The notes beneath the pieces are model-generated. The model was not told where the DNA came from and did no database searches. It worked only from the letters and a program-made list of their open reading frames with translations. A DNA stretch of 64,000 nt from Syntrophales bacterium (GTDB taxonomy: Bacteria > Desulfobacterota > Syntrophia > Syntrophales > PHBD01), in assembly GCA_035363115.1 (NCBI GenBank), contig DAOSEM010000003.1:248001-312000 (forward strand), read 5' to 3'. This document shows positions 51,414 through 59,207 of the stretch, piece after piece (within the stretch, counting starts at the first letter, position 1; every line of letters begins with the position of its first letter). The translations under genes were made by a program, and so were the position numbers.

Positions 51414-52711
51414 CGCCCATCACTACCGGTTTTGCCGGCTTTATTTTGCTCATCCTGCTGATGTTCCTGCGGATCCCCGTCGGGTTCACGATGGCCATCG
51501 TGGGATTCCTCGGCTTCGGGGTCCTCGTCTCCTGGGATGCGGCCCTGCATCTCATGGCCCGGGATGTCTTTTCCGTCTTCAGTTCCTACAACCTCACGGT
51601 CATTCCTCTGTTCGTGCTCATGGGCCAGGTGGCCTTCCACTCTGGGATCAGCGGGCGCCTGTTCAATTCCGCCCACAAGTTCTTCGGACATCTGCGGGGC
51701 GGCCTGGCGATCGCCACCATCGGCGCCTGCGCCGCCTTTTCGGCCATTTGCGGTTCCACGAGCGCCACGGCGGCCACCATGTCGTCCGTAGCCTTGCCGG
51801 AGATGAAAAAGCGGGGCTACGACCCGGCCCTGGCAACGGGTGTGGTTGCGGCGGGAGGGAGCCTCGGCATCCTGATCCCGCCCAGCACGATCTTCATCGT
51901 CTATGGGATCATGACGGAGCAATCCATCGGGAAGCTCTTTCTGGCGGGCGTCCTGCCGGGGATCCTGCTTGCGCTTTTCTTTGTTCTCGTCGTCGTAATC
52001 TGGACCACACTCCGTCCGGATCTATGCCGGAAGGACGTCCGGGCTCCCTGGAGCGAGAAGATTTCCTCGCTGGCCGGTGTGATCGAGACGCTGGCCCTGT
52101 TTGTGATGGTCATGGGAGGGCTGTTCATCGGCATCTTCACTCCCACGGAAGCGGCCGGCATCGGTTCTCTGGGCACGATCCTCATCGCCCTGGTGGGGAG
52201 AAACATCACCTGGCGGAAATTCGTCCTGTCCCTCCAGGAGACGGCAAGGATCTCCTGCATGATTATGGTCATCGTGGCGGGGGCCACGGTCTTCGGCCAT
52301 TTCCTGGCCGTGACGACCATTCCCTCCGAGGTGGGCGGCTGGGTGGCGGGTCTGGACCTTCCGCCGCCCCTGATCATCGGCCTCATCATCCTGACGTATC
52401 TCCTGCTGGGGTGCCTGATGGACTCCCTGGCCATGATCATGCTCACGATCCCGATCTTCTTCCCCGTGGTTACCACCCTGGGTTATGATCCGGTCTGGTT
52501 CGGCGTTGTCATCGTTCTGGTCACGGGCATGGGCGTCATCACGCCACCGGTCGGCATCAACGTTTACGTCGTGGCCGGTGTGGCCAAGGATGTGCCGCTC
52601 CAGGTCATCTTCAGCGGAGCAACGAAACTCCTCCTGGCGCAGCTGGTGATGGCTCTCCTGTTGATCTTGTTTCCAGCCATCGCCCTGTGGCTGCCGGGTT
52701 TCGTTCAATGA
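51410..52711 (+). CDS. dctM: TRAP transporter large permease (DctM family)
   Basis: 433 residues, polytopic (about 12 hydrophobic segments). Family blocks: FVLMGQVAFHSGISGRLFN-like region, AFSAICGSTSATAATMSSVALPEMKKRGYDPALATG, GSLGILIPPSTIFIVYGI and PVGINVYVVAGVAKDVPL. The start is GTG overlapping the dctQ stop. It forms the sodium-coupled transport channel. It is followed by the terminator at 52720. Confidence 0.94.
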   Translation: MTPITTGFAGFILLILLMFLRIPVGFTMAIVGFLGFGVLVSWDAALHLMARDVFSVFSSYNLTVIPLFVLMGQVAFHSGISGRLFNSAHKFFGHLRGGLAIATIGACAAFSAICGSTSATAATMSSVALPEMKKRGYDPALATGVVAAGGSLGILIPPSTIFIVYGIMTEQSIGKLFLAGVLPGILLALFFVLVVVIWTTLRPDLCRKDVRAPWSEKISSLAGVIETLALFVMVMGGLFIGIFTPTEAAGIGSLGTILIALVGRNITWRKFVLSLQETARISCMIMVIVAGATVFGHFLAVTTIPSEVGGWVAGLDLPPPLIIGLIILTYLLLGCLMDSLAMIMLTIPIFFPVVTTLGYDPVWFGVVIVLVTGMGVITPPVGINVYVVAGVAKDVPLQVIFSGATKLLLAQLVMALLLILFPAIALWLPGFVQ

Positions 52712-52719
52712 CCCAAAAA

Positions 52720-52747
52720 ACGGGGGAGCCCTTTCAGGCCCCCCCGT
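52720..52747. terminator. Bidirectional terminator between dctM and the CoA-transferase gene
   Basis: An 11-bp stem with one mismatch (ACGGGGGAGCC / GGCCCCCCCGT), loop CTTTCA. An A-run (52714-52720) lies before it, which becomes a T-run for the minus-strand gene. Both flanking genes converge here. Confidence 0.75.
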
Positions 52748-52799
52748 GTATTCTCCCGCTGCTTTCCTGCCGGCAGGGAGGTTGATTCCCCATGCCGGC

Positions 52800-54131
52800 T
52801 CAGAAGGTCTTTTTCTTGATCAGGCCCCGTTCCCGACCCGCCTTTTCCAGTTCTTCCCGGAATTTCGGATGGGCGATCTTGATCAGTTCCTCCGCCCGCT
52901 CCGGTTCCGTCCGGCCGTAAAGGTCCGCTGCCCCGTATTCTGTGACGATGAATCCCGCGTAATGACGGGGCACTGTGACCCTGGAACCCCACGAGATATA
53001 GGGGACAATTCTGGAGACCGTGTCATTCAGCGTAGTCGACGGCACCAGATTGATGGCCCGGCCGCCCTTGGACCAGAAGGAGCCGATGACGAAGTCCAAC
53101 TGGCCGCCTGAACCAGTCCGCATCAAATTTCCGACGGACTCGGAGACGATCTGCCCCGTCAGGTCTACTTCGATGGAGCCATTGATGGCCACCACGTTCT
53201 CCTCCTGGGCAAGGGTCGGGATGTAGTTCGCGTAGATGGTCGGGCGGTATTCCACCATGGGGTTGTTGGCCAGGAAGTCGTAGAGTTCCTTGTCCCCCAT
53301 GGTGAAGGCCAGGATGATCTTGCCGTTGTTCACTTTCTTGTACTTGCAGGTAACGACCCCCTTCTCGACCAGTTTGTGGGTTCCCGCCGGGGCCATCTCT
53401 GTGTGGATGCCCATGTCCTTGAGCCCCGAGTGCTCCAGGAGCTTGCTGATCATGGCCGGAACGGCGCCGATGCCCACCTGGATGCAGTCCCGATCCCGAA
53501 GGAGCTTCACGACGTTTTCCGCCATCTTGATTTCCACATCCGAAGGCGGAGGGGTGGGGACGGCAATGACCGGGTTGGGATTTTCAACGAAGGCGGTGAA
53601 GCGGGAGACGTGGAAGTTTGTCTGTCCGTAGGTCCGGGGCATGTTCTCGTTCACCTCGGCGATGATCCAGTCCGACTGATCCATGATCTGCTCTGTGTAG
53701 AACGTATCCAGCCCGAGGTTCACGTAGCCGTGCTCGTCCGGGGGCGTGACCTGCATGACGATGCCTCCGCGGCGGGGATAGGTCCGCTGGCGGTGCAAGT
53801 TTTTGATGGAGATATCCGAGCTCTGGGCGGGCCAGAAGTTGGACCATTCCGTCTTGGCAAGCTCCTGGAGATGCGGCGTGCTGTAGAATCCGCAGACCAG
53901 CTTGAAGGCATCCCGGTATTCCGGCTTGAAGAGTTTGTAGGGTCGGAGAACGAGAGCGAAACAGTACTCCACGTCCTTGAGTTCGTCCTTACGGTCTGCG
54001 ATGGCGTCCATGATCAGCATGGACGGCTGTCCCAGAAGCAAAGGGGTCCAAAAACGGTCGCCTGATTGAACGATCTTAGCTGCGTCCTGTGCCGACATCA
54101 GCCTGCTGTTGTAAACATCCTTCCAGCTCAT
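52800..54131 (-). CDS. Acetyl-CoA hydrolase/CoA-transferase family protein
   Basis: 443 residues. Family blocks are VMQVTPPDEHGYVNLG, the loop IQVGIGAVPAMISKLL, and the CoA-transferase glutamate in MGIHTEMAPAGTHK (around residue 245). INGSIEVDLTGQIVSES and AGFIVTEYGAADLYGRT close the protein. This resembles 4-hydroxybutyrate and butyryl-CoA:acetate CoA-transferases. AAGGAGGGATCGC precedes the ATG. It is divergent from the ADP-forming acyl-CoA synthetase, so the pair can move CoA between acetate and another acid. The exact substrates are unknown. Confidence 0.88.
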   Translation of the reverse strand: MSWKDVYNSRLMSAQDAAKIVQSGDRFWTPLLLGQPSMLIMDAIADRKDELKDVEYCFALVLRPYKLFKPEYRDAFKLVCGFYSTPHLQELAKTEWSNFWPAQSSDISIKNLHRQRTYPRRGGIVMQVTPPDEHGYVNLGLDTFYTEQIMDQSDWIIAEVNENMPRTYGQTNFHVSRFTAFVENPNPVIAVPTPPPSDVEIKMAENVVKLLRDRDCIQVGIGAVPAMISKLLEHSGLKDMGIHTEMAPAGTHKLVEKGVVTCKYKKVNNGKIILAFTMGDKELYDFLANNPMVEYRPTIYANYIPTLAQEENVVAINGSIEVDLTGQIVSESVGNLMRTGSGGQLDFVIGSFWSKGGRAINLVPSTTLNDTVSRIVPYISWGSRVTVPRHYAGFIVTEYGAADLYGRTEPERAEELIKIAHPKFREELEKAGRERGLIKKKTF

Positions 54132-54460
54132 GCGATCCCTCCTTAATCCGTTCCGATGGTGAATGGATTGGTCGACATTGATTGAGTGGACGTTTCCCCC
54201 TTGTGTCGGTCAGCTGGCTCCATGCAAGATCTCTGGCTTCTTCACCTCCTTCCCGATTGTGCTTGAATCCTGCAGACTTATTGTTCCTGGACGACTCTCG
54301 AAAGAAGAAATTGCAGAACGCAATTCATGATTCTCATAGCACAGGATACCTCCGGCTGTCCAATCGAAGCCTGCGATGATTCAACCTTCTGCGGACTTCC
54401 ATTCATCCCCGTTTTGTAATACGGATACACGTCGCTCATTCATTCATCGGGAGGAATCGT
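54132..54460. other. 329-bp divergent intergenic region, no gene seen
   Basis: Lower-GC region between the divergent CoA-transferase (minus) and the ADP-forming acyl-CoA synthetase (plus). I see no convincing small gene. It should contain both promoters, but no clear -35/-10 pair or sigma-54 site was found by eye. The ribosome site for the plus-strand gene (TCGGGAGGAATCGT) is at its right end. Confidence 0.6.
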
Positions 54461-56581
54461 ATGAAATTCTTTTTTGAACCCCGGGGAATCGCCGTTGTGG
54501 GGGCCACCCCGAACCCCTCGAAGGGAGGAAACGCCATCCTGAAGAACCTGATCACGGGTTATCGGGGAGTAATTTGCCCGGTTAACCCGAAGTACTCAGA
54601 AATCGAGGGGATCCCTTGCGTTCCTTCCCTTCGGGAGGTTCCCGATGCCGTGGATCTGGCGATTTTGTTTGTTCCGGCCCCGCAGGTTCTCACGGCTCTG
54701 GACGAGTGTGCCGGCAGGGGAATCCGGGGTGTGATCGTCGAGTCCGGGGGATTCGCCGAGACGGGCCCGGAAGGCCGGAACTTGCAGGACCGGATGGTCG
54801 CCAGGGGACGGGAACTGGGGATCCGGATCTGGGGCCCCAACTGCATGGGCCTTGTCGATGCCGTTCGAAGCCATGTGTTTTCCTTTATGGATCCCAACGC
54901 CCTCCTCCGGGGCCTGGTTCCGGGGGACGTGTCCCTGGTCGTTCAGAGCGGTCTTCTCTCGGCGGGATTCCTGGTGGACCTCATGACCCACGGAGTGATG
55001 GGCATCAGCAAGGCATGCTCCATCGGAAACAAGGCCGACGTGGACGAAAACGACCTGCTGGAGTACCTGGCCGGGGATCCGGACACGAGGGTGATCGGCC
55101 TGTACCTGGAATCCTTCCGGGACGGCCGCCGGTTCCTGGAGCTTTGCCGCTCATGCTCCAAACCGGTCGTCGTGTTGAAGGGCGGGAGGAGCAGTCGGGG
55201 CGCAAAGGCCGCCATGAGCCATACCGCCTCCCTGGCGGGAAACCATGCCGTCATCTCCGGTGCCCTGGCCCAGGCTGGAGTTACCGAGGCAAGGGACTTC
55301 AAGCAATGGATGGATCTCTGCCGGTCTCTGGCCGCCGCTCCATCGGCGGCTTCCGGGAAGGGGAGGATCGCCGTTCTCACCTTCAGCGGTGGAGCGGGGA
55401 TCATGGCGGCGGATTTCTTCGAGGACGTGGGGCTGGAAGTAGCCGACCTGTCCGAAGAGACCACCACCGCCGTGCAGGAGCTTTTCCCTTCCTGGATGCC
55501 CGTCGCCAATCCGGTGGATGTCTGGCCCGCCATGGAAAAGAACATGGGGACCGGCGTGGATGTATACGGCACGGCCCTGCGGTCCATCCTGGCGGATCCG
55601 GGGGTGGACGGTGTCCTGCTTCTGGCTTTCGTCGGCAATTTTCGCATCACCATGGATCTGGAAGACTTGGCCGCCCAGTCGCGGAAGGCGGGGAAGCCCG
55701 TGTTTCTATGGCTCCTGGGAACGCGAGACAAGGTCTCCGAGTTTCAGCAGCAGGCCCGCTCCTTCGGCGTGCTGGCGTTTCAGGAGCTGTATCGCGCCGT
55801 GGAATGCCTCGAAGCCGTTTTGAGGAGGCGGCCCGCCGGGGAAGCGATATCGCCGAAGCATCCGCTGCCGTCACCGGGACGGATCGCACCGGAAATCGAG
55901 ATGTTGATTCGAAACGCCCGGGGAGCCCTGGATGAGGAGGTGTCCAAACGGATTCTCCGTTCCCGGGGGATTCCAACCGTGGAAGAGACGAGGGTCGCAA
56001 GCGAGGAGGCCTGTCTGAAGGAAGCGGATCGGATCGGCTATCCCGTGGTGCTCAAAGGCCTGCAGCCCGGCCTTGTGCACAAGAGCGAAGCCGGGCTGGT
56101 GCGCCTGAACATCAAGGATGCGCAGGGACTCCGTGAGGCATACGGCATGATCCGGAACGGCCTGTCGGATGACGGGGAGGTCCTGGTCCAGCGGCAGGTA
56201 CGGGGGGAGGGGGAACTGATCGCGGGACTGGTCCGGGATTCCCAGTTCGGTCCCTGCGTCCTGATCGGCCTCGGCGGAACGCTGACGGAGGTCCTCCGGG
56301 ACACCGCCTTCGCCGTGGCTCCGCTCGGCATGGACGAGGCGCTCAGGCTCATCGGGCGCATCCGGGGACAGGCCCTTCTCAACGGCTATCGCGGCGCCCC
56401 GCCGGTTGACCGGGAGCATCTGGCCAGGGTACTGATCGCCCTGGGAGACCTCGGGCTGGCGGTTCCGCGGATCCGGGAGATCGATATCAATCCGCTCCTC
56501 GTCACGCGGGATGGACTCTGTGCCGTGGATGCCACGATCATCCTGGACGGGAGCGAAAAGCCGGGAAAGGCGGCGTCGTAA
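54461..56581 (+). CDS. ADP-forming acyl-CoA synthetase (fused alpha and beta subunits)
   Basis: 706 residues. The CoA-binding domain is at the N-terminus (FFEPRGIAVVGATPNPSKGG), followed by succinyl-CoA ligase-like domains with GPNCMGLVD; the swinging histidine is in GAKAAMSHTASLAG. The C-terminal ATP-grasp domain has the YPVVLKGLQPGLVHKSEAGLV segment and IGLGGTLTEVLRD. It makes ATP from acyl-CoA plus ADP and phosphate, or the reverse. In syntrophic bacteria such enzymes conserve energy when acetyl-CoA or other acyl-CoA is released. Substrate is not predictable. Confidence 0.93.
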   Translation: MKFFFEPRGIAVVGATPNPSKGGNAILKNLITGYRGVICPVNPKYSEIEGIPCVPSLREVPDAVDLAILFVPAPQVLTALDECAGRGIRGVIVESGGFAETGPEGRNLQDRMVARGRELGIRIWGPNCMGLVDAVRSHVFSFMDPNALLRGLVPGDVSLVVQSGLLSAGFLVDLMTHGVMGISKACSIGNKADVDENDLLEYLAGDPDTRVIGLYLESFRDGRRFLELCRSCSKPVVVLKGGRSSRGAKAAMSHTASLAGNHAVISGALAQAGVTEARDFKQWMDLCRSLAAAPSAASGKGRIAVLTFSGGAGIMAADFFEDVGLEVADLSEETTTAVQELFPSWMPVANPVDVWPAMEKNMGTGVDVYGTALRSILADPGVDGVLLLAFVGNFRITMDLEDLAAQSRKAGKPVFLWLLGTRDKVSEFQQQARSFGVLAFQELYRAVECLEAVLRRRPAGEAISPKHPLPSPGRIAPEIEMLIRNARGALDEEVSKRILRSRGIPTVEETRVASEEACLKEADRIGYPVVLKGLQPGLVHKSEAGLVRLNIKDAQGLREAYGMIRNGLSDDGEVLVQRQVRGEGELIAGLVRDSQFGPCVLIGLGGTLTEVLRDTAFAVAPLGMDEALRLIGRIRGQALLNGYRGAPPVDREHLARVLIALGDLGLAVPRIREIDINPLLVTRDGLCAVDATIILDGSEKPGKAAS

Positions 56582-56597
56582 CGCCGGTTGTTCCGGC

Positions 56598-57245
56598 TCA
56601 CTTGATCTTCTCGATATCCCTGTCCCTCCCGACCACGACCAGGGCCTCGCCGTCCTTGAGCACGTAACCGGCGGTGGGGACCATGGAAATCCGGTCCGTG
56701 AGGACGTCCCGCACCGCGATGACCTCGATGTTGTACCGGCCGCGGAGCTGCAGCTCACCGATGGATTTCCCGAGAAAGCCGGACGGGGGGGCGATCTCGG
56801 AGATCATGTAATCGTCCGAGAGGGGAATGTAATCCAGAACGTTCGGGTACCGGAGGCTTCTGGCCAGTTTGGCGGCCATGACCTTTTCCGGGATGATCGC
56901 CTCGGTGGCACCCACACGTTCCAGGATCAGCTTGTGGTCCTCGCTGACGGCCTTGGTGATGATGGTCTTCACGCCCAGCTGCTTCAGGTGCAGCGTGATG
57001 AGCGTGCTGGCGGCCAGGTCTTCTCCGAAGGACACGATCACCAGATCGTCTTCCTGGATCCCGATCATGTCCATGATATCCCGGTCCGTCCCGTCGGCGA
57101 GCACGGCCTTCGTGGCATAGTCACGGATCCGCTGGACGGCGTCCTTGCTTTTGTCGACGGCGATGACCTCGAAGCCGTGCTCGAATAGCTCCTTCGCGAT
57201 GTTGAAGCCGAAAATGCCCAGCCCGATCACGATGACCCGTTTCAT
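56598..57245 (-). CDS. trkA: Potassium uptake RCK regulator (TrkA/KtrA type)
   Basis: 215 residues: one RCK-N domain (VIVIGLGIFGFNIAKELF, the Rossmann NAD-binding motif, and DGTDRDIMDMIGI) and one RCK-C domain (residues ~135-215). This single-unit size is KtrA-like, unlike double-length E. coli TrkA. It gates the adjacent TrkH/KtrB channel in response to nucleotides. AAGGAGGTGTCTCG before the ATG is an excellent ribosome site. It follows trkH by 12 bases. Confidence 0.92.
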   Translation of the reverse strand: MKRVIVIGLGIFGFNIAKELFEHGFEVIAVDKSKDAVQRIRDYATKAVLADGTDRDIMDMIGIQEDDLVIVSFGEDLAASTLITLHLKQLGVKTIITKAVSEDHKLILERVGATEAIIPEKVMAAKLARSLRYPNVLDYIPLSDDYMISEIAPPSGFLGKSIGELQLRGRYNIEVIAVRDVLTDRISMVPTAGYVLKDGEALVVVGRDRDIEKIK

Positions 57246-57257
57246 CGAGACACCTCC

Positions 57258-58622
57258 TTATCCAACCATGACGGATTCTTCCGCATAGGTCACTCCCCGT
57301 TTCGTCCGGCTCCAGGAGAAGGCCAGGGTGAGGGGCCCCAGCCGGCCGGCAAACATCATGAAGACAATGGCCAGTTTCTGAAGGTCGCTCAGCTTCGACG
57401 TGATGCCCATGGACAGCCCCACGGTCCCGAATGCGGAGACGGTTTCAAAACTGTATTCGACAAAGAAATGGCGGGTCAGTGCGGGGTCCTGTCCCGGATT
57501 GGACCCCACCAGCAGGAGAAACGAGGTAATGAGGCAGACCGAGAAAGCCGAGGCGAAAATGATCAGGATTGTCTTGGTGAGGATCTCCGCCGGCATGGTC
57601 CGGTTGTAGATGCTGACCGCATCGAATCCCTTCATCCGGTTCCAGATCATGAGCATCAGCAGGGCGAAGCTGGTGGTCTTGACCCCTCCGCCGGTCGATC
57701 CCGGGGATGCCCCGATGAACATCAGGATCATCATGACGAGAATCGTTCCGTTGGTCAGTTGACCGATATCCACCGTGTTGAATCCCGCCGTCCGGGTCGT
57801 CACGGACTGGAAAACGGCGACCAGGAACTGCTCGTCCACCGGCATGCCCTTCAGTACGTGGCTGAATTCGAAGAGGTAGAAAAACAGGGCCCCGGCGACG
57901 ATCAGGATGGAGGTCGTCAACAGGACGATCCGGGTGTGCACCGACAGGCGCTGCTGCCGCCCCCGGAATTTCGTGAAGATCTCGTACTGGACGATGAATC
58001 CGATCCCGCCCAGGACGATGAGGGCCATGACGGTGGCATTCACCAGCCAGTCCCCCTGGTACCGGACAAGGCTGTCCGTGAACAGGGTGTAGCCGCAGTT
58101 GTTGAAGGCCGATACGGCGTGGTAGATCGCCGAGTAGGCCGCCTGCCCGGCGGGCTGTTCCCGGATGAAGCGGAGAAAGAGCAGCACCGCTCCGGCGCTC
58201 TCGATCACGAGGGTGTACAGAAGGACCCACTTCGCAATCATCAGGAAATCGCGGCGCGGCGTGTGGAGAAAGGTGGACTGGATGATTTCCCGCCCCTTGA
58301 AGGGGACTCCCAGGCCCACGATACCGAGAAGAACGGTGGAGAACGTGATGATGCCCAGCCCTCCGAGCTGAAAGAGGACCAGCGTCACGATCTGGCCGGT
58401 CAGAGAGAGATCCCGTCCGATGTCGACGGTGGCCAGCCCCGTGACGCAGACGGCGGAAGCCGACATGAACAGGGCATCGACGAAAGAGAGCGGGGTCTTC
58501 GCGGCGCAGACGGGGTGCCACAGGAACAGTGCGCCCGCCAGGATCAGAAGCGCAAAGCTCAGGATGAACAGCCTTGCCGATGACAGGAGCCTGGAGAGAA
58601 ACAGTGCCGGCCTGAAGGACAT
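57258..58622 (-). CDS. trkH: Potassium uptake channel TrkH/KtrB
   Basis: 454 residues, polytopic, with four pore-loop repeats. Selectivity-filter-like segments are SASAVCVTGLATV, SAFNNCGYTLF, RTAGFNTVDIG and SAFGTVGLSMG. The N-terminal LPSSARLFILSFALLILAGA region is the first membrane helix. With trkA it forms the K+ uptake system. The ribosome site is weak. It lies 21 bases after lspA. Confidence 0.92.
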   Translation of the reverse strand: MSFRPALFLSRLLSSARLFILSFALLILAGALFLWHPVCAAKTPLSFVDALFMSASAVCVTGLATVDIGRDLSLTGQIVTLVLFQLGGLGIITFSTVLLGIVGLGVPFKGREIIQSTFLHTPRRDFLMIAKWVLLYTLVIESAGAVLLFLRFIREQPAGQAAYSAIYHAVSAFNNCGYTLFTDSLVRYQGDWLVNATVMALIVLGGIGFIVQYEIFTKFRGRQQRLSVHTRIVLLTTSILIVAGALFFYLFEFSHVLKGMPVDEQFLVAVFQSVTTRTAGFNTVDIGQLTNGTILVMMILMFIGASPGSTGGGVKTTSFALLMLMIWNRMKGFDAVSIYNRTMPAEILTKTILIIFASAFSVCLITSFLLLVGSNPGQDPALTRHFFVEYSFETVSAFGTVGLSMGITSKLSDLQKLAIVFMMFAGRLGPLTLAFSWSRTKRGVTYAEESVMVG

Positions 58623-58643
58623 GGCTGTAGATCCCTTCGGGAA

Positions 58644-59147
58644 TCAGGAACCTGCCTCGAGGACGTCCTTTTCACCCCGGAAGGCAAGGATCGTGAGCAG
58701 GACGGCTCCCACCGTAATGGCGGAATCGGCCACATTGAAGGCAGGCCAGTGCGCCGATCCGATATAGAAATCCAGGAAGTCGATGACCTCCCCGAAGCGG
58801 ACCCGGTCGGCCAGGTTGCCCAGTGCCCCGGACAGGATGAGGACCAGGGGGATTCTCCAGGATGCCTGGATGAACCGGTCCTTGAAGAGGGAGTACAGGA
58901 TCAGGCCGATGGCGAGGAGGGTCACCGCGATGAAGAAAGTGAGACGGACCAGCGGCGACGCCCCGGCCAGGAAACCGAAGGCCGCCCCGGGGTTGCGAAC
59001 GTAGGTGATGCTGAACAGGCCGGGAATGACCTGGATGGACTCGTGAAGGTTCATGGCGGTGGTCACCCATGCCTTGGTGACCTGGTCGGCCAGTACCACC
59101 AGAATCACGATCGCCAGAAGAGGCGCCTGTTTCCTTAGAGTCGTCAT
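58644..59147 (-). CDS. lspA: Lipoprotein signal peptidase II
   Basis: 167 residues with four membrane segments. The catalytic aspartates are in GALGNLADRVRFGEVIDFLDF and PAFNVADSAITVG; YVRNPGAAFGFLAG is a family signature. It cleaves prolipoprotein signal peptides in the inner membrane. It lies 60 bp after ileS, the common ileS-lspA order. Confidence 0.95.
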   Translation of the reverse strand: MTTLRKQAPLLAIVILVVLADQVTKAWVTTAMNLHESIQVIPGLFSITYVRNPGAAFGFLAGASPLVRLTFFIAVTLLAIGLILYSLFKDRFIQASWRIPLVLILSGALGNLADRVRFGEVIDFLDFYIGSAHWPAFNVADSAITVGAVLLTILAFRGEKDVLEAGS

Positions 59148-59207
59148 GTCCGTTGCCTTCGGCCTGCGGGGAAACGTTCCCGGATCCCTTGAGAGACCGT
59201 TCCGTTT

